Positions 15,027 through 23,881 of a stretch of 27,508 bases of DNA are shown piece after piece. The number at the start of each line of letters is the position of its first letter. Position 1 is the stretch's first letter. The stretch covers positions 1 through 27,508 of the forward strand of contig JALNVT010000008.1 of assembly GCA_023231265.1 (NCBI GenBank), written 5' to 3'. The notes beneath the pieces are model-generated. The model worked only from the letters and a program-made list of their open reading frames with translations, was not told the DNA's origin and searched no databases. Position numbers and translations under genes: made by a program. Source of the stretch: Sphaerochaetaceae bacterium. GTDB taxonomy: Bacteria > Spirochaetota > Spirochaetia > Sphaerochaetales > Sphaerochaetaceae.

Positions 15027-16019
15027 ATGAGTAAAATGTTTTATGACAGTGATGCAGATCTATCATTTTTAAAGAACAAGACTGTTGCAATAATTGGTTA
15101 TGGCAGTCAGGGACATGCACATGCATTAAACTTGCAGGAAAGTGGAGTTAATGTAGTAGTTGGTCTTTATAAAGGTTCAAAAAGTTGGAAGACTGCAGAA
15201 GAAGCAGGATTAAGAGTAGCAACAGCAGCAGAAGCAGCAAAAATGGCTCAAGTTATCATGATGTTGGTTCCAGATGAAAAATGTGCTGGAATTTATTATG
15301 AATCAGTTGCTCCAAACCTACAAAAAGGTGATTATCTAGCATTCGCACATGGTTTCAATATTCATTTTGGCCAAATCAATCCACCAGAAGACGTAAATGT
15401 AATAATGATTGCTCCTAAAGGACCAGGTCATACAGTACGTTCTCAGTTCTTAGAAGGAAAAGGTGTTCCTTGTCTTATCGCAGAAGCAGCTGATCCATCA
15501 GGAGACAGTGAAAGTGTAGCTCTTGCATATGCTAAAGGCTTAGGTGCTGGTCGTGCTGGTATCTTTGAAACATCATTTAAAGAAGAAACTGAAACTGATT
15601 TATTTGGTGAACAGGCAGTTCTTTGTGGTGGTATAACAGCTCTAATAAAAGCAGGTTTTGATACTTTGGTAGAAGCTGGTTATCAACCAGAAATGGCATA
15701 TTTTGAATGCTGTCATGAAATGAAACTTATTGTTGATTTGATCAACCAGGGTGGATTAAGTTACATGCGTTATTCAATCTCAGATACTGCTGAATATGGT
15801 GATTACATCACAGGTCCTAAAATTGTAACAGAAGATACAAAGAAGGCTATGAAAGGCGTTTTGACTGACATTCAGGAAGGTAAATTTGCTCGTGACTGGT
15901 TACTTGAGAATCAGGTAAAGAGACCTTATTTTGCTGCTAAACGTAGAATTGAAGCAGAATCACAATTAGAAGAAACTGGTGCTAAACTAAGATCTCTAAT
16001 GAGTTGGTTGAAAAAATAA
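15027..16019 (+). CDS. ilvC: Ketol-acid reductoisomerase (class I)
   Basis: 330 residues, the standard class I length. The Rossmann domain carries GYGSQGHAHALNL (24-36), and the cofactor phosphate loop reads GLYKGSKSW (46-54). The knotted helical domain has the metal and substrate residues in TDLFGEQAVLCGG, FECCHEMKLIVDL and YSISDTAEYG. It converts 2-acetolactate and 2-aceto-2-hydroxybutyrate to the dihydroxy acids of the valine and isoleucine pathways, with Mg2+ and NAD(P)H. Position 48 is Tyr, where many NADPH enzymes have Arg; Ser51 and Ser53 are kept. AAGGAAGAG lies upstream of the ATG, and a nine-codon frame ending at its ATGA is probably chance. It is second in the operon. Confidence 0.97.
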   Translation: MSKMFYDSDADLSFLKNKTVAIIGYGSQGHAHALNLQESGVNVVVGLYKGSKSWKTAEEAGLRVATAAEAAKMAQVIMMLVPDEKCAGIYYESVAPNLQKGDYLAFAHGFNIHFGQINPPEDVNVIMIAPKGPGHTVRSQFLEGKGVPCLIAEAADPSGDSESVALAYAKGLGAGRAGIFETSFKEETETDLFGEQAVLCGGITALIKAGFDTLVEAGYQPEMAYFECCHEMKLIVDLINQGGLSYMRYSISDTAEYGDYITGPKIVTEDTKKAMKGVLTDIQEGKFARDWLLENQVKRPYFAAKRRIEAESQLEETGAKLRSLMSWLKK

Positions 16020-16026
16020 ATAATTA

Positions 16027-16056
16027 CATCCACTCTTTCATATGAAAGAGTGGATG
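16027..16056. repeat. Perfect 30-bp palindrome between ilvC and leuA
   Basis: CATCCACTCTTTCAT (16027-16041) is followed directly by its exact reverse complement (16042-16056), seven bases after the ilvC stop. The RNA stem would be about 13 bp with a four-base loop. No U-tract follows, so it is more likely an mRNA-stabilising or processing hairpin, or a partial terminator, than a full stop. The downstream genes lie in the same orientation with no strong promoter that I can see. Confidence 0.65.
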
Positions 16057-16142
16057 ATACTATAAATATTTCAATGAATATATAAAGTGTATTGATTAAA
16101 ATATTTAATAATATAAATCATTTGTGTGGAGAGAAAATAATT

Positions 16143-17729
16143 ATGAATAATAAAGTTATCATTTTTGATACAACTTTGAGAGATGGTGAGCAAGCTCCAG
16201 GTTACAGTATGAACCTAGAAGAAAAATTGAAGATGGCTCAACGTCTTGAGAAACTTGGGGTGAACGTCATTGAAGCTGGATTTGCTTTTGCGTCGAAGGG
16301 TGATTTTGAATCAGTCAAAGCTATAGCTGAACAGGCAGGAGATGTAACAGTTGCATCTCTTTCAAGAGCCTTACAAAAAGATATTGATGCAAGTTGTGAA
16401 GCAATTAAAAATGCAAGACATCCAAGAATCCACACATTCCTGGCAACAAGTGATTTACATCTGCAGTACAAATTAAAAATGAGTAAAGAAGAAGCACTCA
16501 ATCAAATTATAGAGATGGTAACATATGCAAGAAATAAATGTCCCGATGTAGAATTCTCTTTGGAAGATGCTACGAGAACGGATCTTGATTACATGTGTAA
16601 AGTTGTAGAAGCTGCAATTAAAGCAGGAGCTACAACCATAAACCTACCTGATACAGTTGGTTATGCTTGTCCTGAAGATATTACAAAAATATTTACAACA
16701 GTTAGAAATAATGTCCCAAATGTTGATAAAGCTATCTTAAGTACTCATAACCATAATGATCTAGGTATGGCTCTTGCTAATTCATTAGCAGCAGTTGCTT
16801 CTGGAGCAAGACAGGTTGAAGGTACAATCTGTGGTATTGGAGAGAGAGCCGGAAATACAGCACTAGAAGAATTTGCAATGAACCTTAAAACTAGAAGTGA
16901 TATATATCCTTATACAATAGATATAGATACAAAACAGATTTACAAATGTGCAAGACAGCTTTCTTCTATCACCAATGTAAAACCTTTTCCATCTAAAGCA
17001 ATAGTAGGAAAGAATGCTTTTGCACATGAGAGTGGAATTCATCAACATGGCATAATGGCTAACTCACTTACTTATGAAATCATGACACCTGAAAGTGTTG
17101 GTGTTGTTAAAACAGAACTTGTTTTGGGTAAGCATTCTGGTATTCATGCATTTACAAGCAGAATGGAAGCTTTAGGATATATTTTAGATAAAGATGATTC
17201 TGCAAGATTTTTTAAAGAATTCAAAGACCTATGTGATAGAAAGAAGACTATCAGTGATAGAGACCTAATTGCTCTGGTTGAATCTTCTGAAAAACCTAAA
17301 GAAAATGATTGGATATTGGACCATTTTGTAGTGAACAGTGGAAATCTCATGACAAGTACTGCATGTGTCACTCTAAGAAGAGGTGATGAACTAAAAGAAT
17401 CAGTAGCAGCAGGAACAGGTCCTGTATATGCAGCAATGAGAGCGGTTGAGAAAATAATTGACCATCATTTTGGGCTTGTTGATTATGATCTACATGCTGT
17501 AACTGAACACAGAGATGCTCAAGGTGAGGTTATTGTTAAAATAACCGATGGAAAAGAATACTATAGAGGTCGTGGCGTTTCAACAGATGTAATTGAAGCT
17601 TCCATATTAGCTTGTATAACTGCATGTAACCACATGCTAGATGCAAGTCCAATGGTGCAAGGTTCAGGAATAAATGCCCAGCAACTTTCTTTAAATGAAG
17701 ATATGTTAGCAGGACACAGTGATCGATAA
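16143..17729 (+). CDS. leuA: 2-isopropylmalate synthase
   Basis: 528 residues from ATG 16143, which has GGAGAG nine bases upstream. An in-frame TTG 17 codons earlier is rejected because it precedes the conserved FDTTLRDGEQAPG start and has no ribosome site. The TIM-barrel catalytic part has Arg13-Asp14, the STHNHNDLGMA metal-binding histidines and GIGERAGNTALEE. A subdomain with HESGIHQHG follows. The C-terminal LeuA dimer/regulatory domain (about 390-510) contains GTGPVYAAMRAVEKI and RGRGVSTDVIEASI, so leucine feedback inhibition is expected. It condenses 2-oxoisovalerate with acetyl-CoA, committing carbon to leucine. It is followed after 12 bases by a paralogue, the citramalate synthase gene. 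Confidence 0.95.
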   Translation: MNNKVIIFDTTLRDGEQAPGYSMNLEEKLKMAQRLEKLGVNVIEAGFAFASKGDFESVKAIAEQAGDVTVASLSRALQKDIDASCEAIKNARHPRIHTFLATSDLHLQYKLKMSKEEALNQIIEMVTYARNKCPDVEFSLEDATRTDLDYMCKVVEAAIKAGATTINLPDTVGYACPEDITKIFTTVRNNVPNVDKAILSTHNHNDLGMALANSLAAVASGARQVEGTICGIGERAGNTALEEFAMNLKTRSDIYPYTIDIDTKQIYKCARQLSSITNVKPFPSKAIVGKNAFAHESGIHQHGIMANSLTYEIMTPESVGVVKTELVLGKHSGIHAFTSRMEALGYILDKDDSARFFKEFKDLCDRKKTISDRDLIALVESSEKPKENDWILDHFVVNSGNLMTSTACVTLRRGDELKESVAAGTGPVYAAMRAVEKIIDHHFGLVDYDLHAVTEHRDAQGEVIVKITDGKEYYRGRGVSTDVIEASILACITACNHMLDASPMVQGSGINAQQLSLNEDMLAGHSDR

Positions 17730-17741
17730 AAAGGAGATCTC

Positions 17742-19325
17742 ATGGCTAAAGTTGAGCTTTTCGATTCAACACTTCGTGATGGATCACAGGGAGAAGGAAT
17801 AAGCTTCTCTTTATCTGACAAAATGAAGATTGTACATCTTCTTGATGATATTGGAATGGATTACATAGAAGCTGGAAATCCTGGTTCAAATCCAAAAGAT
17901 ATTCAGTTTTTTGAAATATTAAAAAATACAGAACTTAAGAAATCCAAACTAGTAGCCTTTGGCTCAACTAGAAGAAGAGGTCTGAAAGCAGAAGAAGATG
18001 AAAACCTACAGATATTGAACAACTGTGGAGTTGATACAATATGTGTTTTTGGAAAATCTTGGGACTTTCAAGTCACAGAAATTATAAAAACACGACTGAA
18101 CGAAAACCTCAAAATGATTGAAGATTCTGTAAGATTTTTAACAGACAATGGTAAAGAAGTATTCTTTGATGCAGAACATTTTTATGATGGATACAAAGAG
18201 AATAAAGAATATGCACTCAAGACTTTAGATGCAGCCATCAAAGGTGGAGCAAAAAAATTAATTTTATGTGAAACTCGTGGTGGAATGCTAAGTGAAGAGG
18301 CATCTCAGATAACAAAAGAAGTTGTTGAATCATATTCTATTCCTATAGGTGTACATTTTCATAATGACTGTGGTGTTGCAGTAGCTTCTTCTTTGATGAG
18401 TGTGAACAATGGAGCGACTCAGGTTCAAGGAACTTTCATAGGATTTGGAGAGAGATGTGGAAATGCTGATTTAAGCTCCATAGCTTGTAACTTAAAATTT
18501 AAGATGAATATGGATTGTCTTCTGCCTGAATCCTTTGAATCATTGACCCAAAGAGCTCATGAATTGGGAGAAATTGCAAATCAGAGAATTCCTGGTAACA
18601 GAAGCTTTGTAGGTCGAAGTGCTTTTGCTCATAAAGGTGGAATGCATATAGATGGTATTAGGAAAAATCCTAAATCATTTGAACATTTGGATCCATCCTT
18701 AATTGGAAATTCAAGACGACTTCTTGTGAGTGAAGTTGCAGGAAAAGCTCTGTTACTTGAAAGAATTGAAAAGCTTTATCCTGCCTTTGACAAGAAGGAC
18801 GGAAGAGTTGGATCAATGGTGAAAGAGCTGAAAAATTTGGAAGCAGTTGGTTATCAATTTGAAGGTGCAAACGCATCATTTGATCTGTTGATAAATAATT
18901 GTTTAGGTAAGAATAAAGATTATTTCAGTCTGACCTATTATCAAACAAATGGTAGACAATCGGATGAAAATCAATTGGATTCATTGCATGCAGCCTTAGT
19001 TAAAGTTGAAGTTGCTGGTGAAAGTGCAATAACAGCAGCAGAAGGTCTTGGTCCCATCAATGCGCTAGATAAAGCACTTAGAAAGGTTTTAGAACCATTC
19101 TATCCTCAGTTAAAAGGTGTTCATTTGAGTGATTATAAAGTAAGAGTTCTTGAATCATATGATGCAACAGCATCTGTTGTTAGAGTTCTGATTGAATCCA
19201 GTGACAATAAAAAAAGTTGGAATACTGTTGGAGTGAATCATGATATTATTGCAGCATCATGGATTGCACTTCGTGATAGTATAATTTGGTATTTACAAGA
19301 TGCAGGTGTGGAACCTGCTATTTAA
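17742..19325 (+). CDS. cimA: (R)-citramalate synthase
   Basis: 527 residues of the HMGL-like/LeuA superfamily. It has LFDSTLRDGSQGEGISFSLS (Arg12-Asp13), the AGNPGSNPKD loop and the EHFYDGYKENKEYALK segment diagnostic of the CimA branch. VHFHNDCGVA gives metal ligands His205 and His207, followed by GERCGNADL and a C-terminal LeuA-type regulatory domain (GPINALDKALRKVL). It makes citramalate from pyruvate and acetyl-CoA, the first step of threonine-independent isoleucine synthesis. LeuCD and LeuB, encoded next, can then convert it to 2-oxobutyrate. The motif usually reading CDTNGG is CETRGG here (176-181). GGAG precedes the ATG. Homocitrate synthase-like activity is less likely given this context. 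Confidence 0.9.
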   Translation: MAKVELFDSTLRDGSQGEGISFSLSDKMKIVHLLDDIGMDYIEAGNPGSNPKDIQFFEILKNTELKKSKLVAFGSTRRRGLKAEEDENLQILNNCGVDTICVFGKSWDFQVTEIIKTRLNENLKMIEDSVRFLTDNGKEVFFDAEHFYDGYKENKEYALKTLDAAIKGGAKKLILCETRGGMLSEEASQITKEVVESYSIPIGVHFHNDCGVAVASSLMSVNNGATQVQGTFIGFGERCGNADLSSIACNLKFKMNMDCLLPESFESLTQRAHELGEIANQRIPGNRSFVGRSAFAHKGGMHIDGIRKNPKSFEHLDPSLIGNSRRLLVSEVAGKALLLERIEKLYPAFDKKDGRVGSMVKELKNLEAVGYQFEGANASFDLLINNCLGKNKDYFSLTYYQTNGRQSDENQLDSLHAALVKVEVAGESAITAAEGLGPINALDKALRKVLEPFYPQLKGVHLSDYKVRVLESYDATASVVRVLIESSDNKKSWNTVGVNHDIIAASWIALRDSIIWYLQDAGVEPAI

Positions 19326-19338
19326 GGAGTATAAATTT

Positions 19339-20604
19339 ATGAAGATGACTATGTCACAGAAACTGCTTGCATCTAAAGCTGGCTTGAAAAGTGTAAAAGC
19401 AGGTCAATTGATTATGGCTGATGTTGATCTTGTTTTAGGAAACGATATCACCAGTCCTGTCGCAATTGGTGAATTTGCAAAATTTGGTAGAAAAGATGTA
19501 TTTGATAAAGACAAAATTGCATTGGTACCAGATCACTTTGCACCTAATAAAGATATCAAAGCTGCAGAACAATGCAAATGTATGAGAGAATTTGCCAGAG
19601 CTAATGATATCACAAATTATTTTGAAGTTGGAAAGATGGGAATTGAGCATGCTCTTTTACCAGAGCAAGGACTCGTAACAGCAGGTGATTTAGTAATTGG
19701 AGCTGATTCCCACACCTGTACTTATGGAGCTTTAGGTGCTTTCTCAACAGGTGTTGGTTCAACAGATATGGCATGTGGAATGGCAACAGGTAAAGCTTGG
19801 TTTAAAGTTCCAACTGCTGTTAAATTTAACTTAACAGGAAAATTCAACAAGAATATCGGTGGCAAAGATTTGATCTTGCATATTATTGGAATGATAGGCG
19901 TTGATGGTGTTCTATATCAATCTATGGAATTCACAGGAGAAGGCGTTAAAAATCTAACAATAGATGACAGATTTACAGTTGCTAACATGGCAATTGAAGC
20001 TGGTGCTAAGAATGGAATATTTGAAGTTGATGATATAACACTTGATTATTTAAAAGCACATGGCAAAAAAACACCTCAGATATTCAAAGCTGATCCTGAT
20101 GCAGAATATGAAAGAACAATTGATATTGACTTATCAACAATAAAAAGTACAGTTGCATTCCCTCATCTTCCTGAAAACACAAAGACACCAGAAGAATGGG
20201 GAAAAGTAAAAATTGACCAAGTTGTGATTGGATCTTGCACAAACGGACGTTTGAGTGATTTAAGAAAAGCAGCCAGCATTTTAAAAGGTCATGAAATATC
20301 ATCAGATGTAAGATGTATTGTACTTCCTGCAACACAGCAGATATATAAAGATGCTATGAAAGAAGGAATTCTAGAAACTTTCATCGATTCAGGATGTGTT
20401 GTTTCAACACCAACCTGTGGACCATGTCTTGGTGGTCATATGGGTATTCTTGCTGAAAATGAAAGAGCTATATCAACAACAAACCGTAACTTTGTTGGAA
20501 GAATGGGACATGTAAAAAGTGAAGTTTATCTAGCAGGACCAGAAGTTGCAGCAGCAAGTGCAATTAAAGGATACCTAGCAGATCCAAATGAAGGAGATAA
20601 CTAA
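19339..20604 (+). CDS. leuC: 3-isopropylmalate dehydratase large subunit
   Basis: 421 residues from ATG 19339, which has AAGGAG eight bases upstream. Longer in-frame starts overlap cimA and are rejected. It belongs to the short, archaeal-type LeuC/HacA group of the aconitase superfamily (about 420 residues versus about 466 in E. coli). Visible landmarks are GADSHTCTYGALGAFSTGVG, the first cluster Cys in GSCTNGR, and the Cys pair in TPTCGPCLGG that completes the [4Fe-4S] site. It works with LeuD to isomerise 2- to 3-isopropylmalate. Short-type enzymes often also act on citramalate, which suits the cimA neighbour. Its stop overlaps the leuD start. Confidence 0.95.
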   Translation: MKMTMSQKLLASKAGLKSVKAGQLIMADVDLVLGNDITSPVAIGEFAKFGRKDVFDKDKIALVPDHFAPNKDIKAAEQCKCMREFARANDITNYFEVGKMGIEHALLPEQGLVTAGDLVIGADSHTCTYGALGAFSTGVGSTDMACGMATGKAWFKVPTAVKFNLTGKFNKNIGGKDLILHIIGMIGVDGVLYQSMEFTGEGVKNLTIDDRFTVANMAIEAGAKNGIFEVDDITLDYLKAHGKKTPQIFKADPDAEYERTIDIDLSTIKSTVAFPHLPENTKTPEEWGKVKIDQVVIGSCTNGRLSDLRKAASILKGHEISSDVRCIVLPATQQIYKDAMKEGILETFIDSGCVVSTPTCGPCLGGHMGILAENERAISTTNRNFVGRMGHVKSEVYLAGPEVAAASAIKGYLADPNEGDN

Positions 20605-21098
20605 TGAAAGCCAAAGGTAAAACATATAGATATAAAGATAACGTTGATACAGATGTAATCATCCCAGCTAGATATTTAAATACATCAGTTGCAAGTGAGC
20701 TTGCAGCACACTGTATGGAAGACATTGATTTAGATTTTTCCAAAACAGTTGAAAAAGGCGATATCATAGTAGCTGATAAGAACTTTGGTTGTGGATCAAG
20801 TCGTGAACATGCTCCAATTGCAATTAAAGAATCAGGCGTGAGCTGTGTAATTGCAAGAACATTTGCTAGAATCTTCTATAGAAACTCAATCAACATTGGA
20901 CTTCCTATTCTTGAATGCCCAGAAGCATGTGACAACATCGAACAAGGTGATGTAGTTGAAGTAGATTTTGAAACAGGTAAGATCAAAAATCTAACAAAAA
21001 ATAAAGAATTCCAAGCAGAACCATTTCCTCCTTTTATGCAGGGTTTAATTGAATCAGGTGGTCTTGCAGCTTATATGTCAAAACAGGGAGATATGTAA
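20604..21098 (+). CDS. leuD: 3-isopropylmalate dehydratase small subunit
   Basis: 164 residues, the short LeuD type. TDVIIPARYLNTS is the substrate loop region and NFGCGSSREHAPIAIK is the conserved aconitase swivel-domain motif, with RIFYRNSINIGLP after it. It forms the heterodimer with LeuC. The start codon shares one base with the leuC stop, and the leuB start shares one with this stop (TAATG in both). The three are therefore probably translated in concert. No unusual features. Confidence 0.96.
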   Translation: MKAKGKTYRYKDNVDTDVIIPARYLNTSVASELAAHCMEDIDLDFSKTVEKGDIIVADKNFGCGSSREHAPIAIKESGVSCVIARTFARIFYRNSINIGLPILECPEACDNIEQGDVVEVDFETGKIKNLTKNKEFQAEPFPPFMQGLIESGGLAAYMSKQGDM

Positions 21099-22150
21099 TG
21101 AAAATAGCATTGGTAAAAGGTGATGGTATCGGACCAGATATCGTAAATGAAGCAGTTAAAGTTTTAGATGCAACAGCGGCAAAATATAATTTTGAAGTAA
21201 CATATGAAGAAGCAATTGCAGGTGGTTGTGCTATTGATAAATTTGGAGAACCTCTACCTCAAAAAAGTCTTGATATATGTAAAGCATCTGATAGTGTCAT
21301 TCTAGGTGCTGTTGGTGGACCTAAATGGGACAATGTAGAATCTAACCTTCGTCCTGAAAAAGCATTGCTTGGACTTAGAAGTGGAATGAACCTCTTCTGC
21401 AACCTTCGCCCAGCTATCATGTACCCACAATTGAAAGGTGCCTGTCCTTTAAAAGATGAAATTGTAGCAAATGGACTTGATATCATGGTTGTAAGAGAAC
21501 TTACTGGTGGTATCTATTTTGGAAAGAGAGGGAGAGACGATAACAGTGCATATGATACACTTGAATATTCAATCCCAGAAATTGAAAGAATAGTAAAGAA
21601 ATCATTTGAAATTGCAATGGTAAGAGACAAAAAATTAACATCAGTAGATAAAGCAAACATCTTAAACTCATCTCAATTGTGGAGATCTGTTGTAGAAAGA
21701 ATGGCAAAGGATTATCCTGAGGTAACTGTAAATCATCTTTATGTTGATAATGCAGCAATGCAATTGGTAAGAGACCCAAATCAATTTGATACTATTGTAA
21801 CAACAAACATGTTTGGTGATATATTATCAGATGAAGCATCTCAAATTACTGGATCTATCGGAATGCTTCCTTCAGCTTCTTTGGGAAAAGGAACTCTTGG
21901 AATGTATGAACCAATTCATGGCAGTGCACCTGACATTGCTGGAATGGATTTAGCTAACCCTATTGCAACAGTATTATCAGTTGCCATGATGCTGCGTTAC
22001 TCCTTCAAAATGGAAAAAGAAGCAAAAGCTATTGAAAATGCTGTCGGTAAAGTTTTGGATGATGGTTTTAGAACTGGCGATATCTTTGAGGAAGGTATGA
22101 AAAAAGTTGGAACTAAAGAAATGGGAGACCTAATAGCAGCTGCTATATAG
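21098..22150 (+). CDS. leuB: 3-isopropylmalate dehydrogenase
   Basis: 350 residues of the isocitrate/isopropylmalate dehydrogenase family: LVKGDGIGPDIVNEA at the N-terminus, GAVGGPKWD, RSGMNLFCNLRPA with the substrate arginines, and RELTGGIYFG. The metal-binding aspartates lie in NMFGDILSDEAS, and the NAD loop is EPIHGSAPDIAG. It oxidises and decarboxylates 3-isopropylmalate to 4-methyl-2-oxopentanoate. It is likely also to handle the citramalate-derived 3-methylmalate in the isoleucine route, because no second copy is present. Translationally coupled to leuD; ilvD follows after 17 bases. Confidence 0.96.
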   Translation: MKIALVKGDGIGPDIVNEAVKVLDATAAKYNFEVTYEEAIAGGCAIDKFGEPLPQKSLDICKASDSVILGAVGGPKWDNVESNLRPEKALLGLRSGMNLFCNLRPAIMYPQLKGACPLKDEIVANGLDIMVVRELTGGIYFGKRGRDDNSAYDTLEYSIPEIERIVKKSFEIAMVRDKKLTSVDKANILNSSQLWRSVVERMAKDYPEVTVNHLYVDNAAMQLVRDPNQFDTIVTTNMFGDILSDEASQITGSIGMLPSASLGKGTLGMYEPIHGSAPDIAGMDLANPIATVLSVAMMLRYSFKMEKEAKAIENAVGKVLDDGFRTGDIFEEGMKKVGTKEMGDLIAAAI

Positions 22151-22167
22151 GAATTAGGAGATAAGAT

Positions 22168-23856
22168 ATGAGCAAAGAAAGTATGAAAGAAAGATCTTCT
22201 GCAATGACAGAAGGCCTTGATAGAGGACCACATAGATCTTTAATGAAAGCACTTGGTTGGACAGATAGAGAAATTCATCAACCAATTATTGGAATAGTAA
22301 ATTCTGCAAATGAAATTATTCCAGGTCATGTTCATTTAAATAGAATTGTTGAATGTGTAAAAGCTGGTGTTAGAAATGCTGGTGGTACACCTGTATCTTT
22401 CCCAACAATTGGAGTTTGTGATGGAATATCTATGGGACACACTGGAATGAAATACAGTTTGGCTTCAAGAGAACTCATTGCAGACAGTGTTGAAATAATG
22501 GCAACTGCTCATCCTTTTGATGCTCTTGTATTTGTTCCTAACTGTGATAAAATTGTTCCAGGAATGTTGATGGCTGCTTTGAGATTGAATGTTCCATGTA
22601 TCTTTGTATCAGGTGGTCCAATGCTAGCAGGTAAGGTTCCAGGACACACAACTGAACGAAATCTTGCTTCAATGTTTGAAGCTGTTGGCATGAAGCAAAG
22701 TGGCAAGATGGATGATGAGACTTTTAAATCATGGGAAGACAATGTCTGTCCTACCTGTGGATCATGTTCTGGTATGTTTACAGCAAACTCAATGAACTGT
22801 TTGACTGAAGCATTAGGAATGGCTCTACCTGGTAATGGTACAATCCCAGCTGTTTATGCAGCTAGAGAAAGACTTGCAAAAGAAGCAGGTTATAAAGTAA
22901 TGGAAATCCTTGATAAAAATTTACGACCTCGTGATATTATCAATGAAGATTCATTCATGAATGCTTTAACTGTTGATATGGCGCTCGGATGCAGTACAAA
23001 CACAATGCTACATCTACCTGCTATTGCACACAATGCAGGAATTGATTTCAATATTTTCAAAGCTAATGAAATCAGTGCCAAAGTACCTAATTTATGTCAC
23101 TTAGCACCAGCCGGACCTCACCATATTCAAGATTTACATGAAGCTGGTGGCATAATGGCTGTTATGAAAGAACTTGCAGAAGCTGGATTGCTTAAAGGTG
23201 ATCTGATGACAGTAACACTAGATACAATTGAAAATAGCTACAAGAATGCAACTAATTACAATCCTGAGGTTATTAGACCAATTGATAATCCATATCAAGT
23301 TACAGGTGGTCTTGCAGTTCTTAAAGGTAATCTTGCATTGGAGGGAGCAGTTGTAAAACAAAGTGCAGTATCTCCAGAGATGCTCGTTCATACAGGACCA
23401 GCTCGTGTATTTGAAAGTGAAGAAGAGAGCATTCAGGCTATCTACAATAAAGAAATAAAAGATGGAGACGTAATTGTCATTCGTTATGAAGGTCCAAAAG
23501 GTGGTCCTGGAATGAGAGAGATGTTATCTCCAACCAGTGCAATTGCCGGAATGGGACAGGATAAAACTGTAGCTCTTTTGACTGATGGTCGTTTCAGTGG
23601 AGCAACTCGTGGCGCATCTATTGGACATGTTTGTCCTGAAGCTGCACAAGGTGGTTTGATTGGACTTGTTGAAGAAGGTGATGAAATATTTATTGATATT
23701 CCAAACAGAATTCTTGAATTAAAAGTTGATGAAAAAACATTAGCAGAAAGAAAGAAAGCTTGGAAACCAAAGACTCCAAGCATAACAACTGGATACTTAG
23801 CTCGTTATGCAAAAAGTGTAACGGATGCATCAAAAGGTGCAGTATTCAAGGATTAA
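22168..23856 (+). CDS. ilvD: Dihydroxy-acid dehydratase
   Basis: 562 residues, full length. The iron-sulfur cluster cysteines lie in PNCDKIVPGML and CPTCGSCSGMFTANSMN, and GCSTNTMLHLPAIAHNAG and a C-terminal GRFSGATRGASIGHVCPEA are typical. It dehydrates the dihydroxy acids made by IlvC to 2-oxoisovalerate and 3-methyl-2-oxopentanoate. The cluster type cannot be told from sequence. In an anaerobe the oxygen-labile [4Fe-4S] form would be usual. TAGGAG precedes the ATG at 22168. Nothing in the gene is odd. Confidence 0.97.
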   Translation: MSKESMKERSSAMTEGLDRGPHRSLMKALGWTDREIHQPIIGIVNSANEIIPGHVHLNRIVECVKAGVRNAGGTPVSFPTIGVCDGISMGHTGMKYSLASRELIADSVEIMATAHPFDALVFVPNCDKIVPGMLMAALRLNVPCIFVSGGPMLAGKVPGHTTERNLASMFEAVGMKQSGKMDDETFKSWEDNVCPTCGSCSGMFTANSMNCLTEALGMALPGNGTIPAVYAARERLAKEAGYKVMEILDKNLRPRDIINEDSFMNALTVDMALGCSTNTMLHLPAIAHNAGIDFNIFKANEISAKVPNLCHLAPAGPHHIQDLHEAGGIMAVMKELAEAGLLKGDLMTVTLDTIENSYKNATNYNPEVIRPIDNPYQVTGGLAVLKGNLALEGAVVKQSAVSPEMLVHTGPARVFESEEESIQAIYNKEIKDGDVIVIRYEGPKGGPGMREMLSPTSAIAGMGQDKTVALLTDGRFSGATRGASIGHVCPEAAQGGLIGLVEEGDEIFIDIPNRILELKVDEKTLAERKKAWKPKTPSITTGYLARYAKSVTDASKGAVFKD

Positions 23857-23881
23857 TTGAAAATAATTTAGGAGAATTTAT

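Noticed and set aside
15001..15030. Nine-codon frame overlapping the ilvC start (ATGA) with a GGC-GAAA-GCC mini-hairpin
   Set aside because: Too short and with no ribosome site of its own; the purine-rich stretch is explained as the ilvC ribosome site. Not evidence of a second leader peptide.
16092..16142. 17-codon N-terminal extension of LeuA from a TTG
   Set aside because: The extension lies before the conserved start of the barrel and spans the GGAGAG ribosome site of the better ATG.
19300..19338. LeuC start inside cimA
   Set aside because: The ATG at 19339 has AAGGAG at correct spacing and begins the conserved protein; the upstream codons are the end of cimA in another frame.
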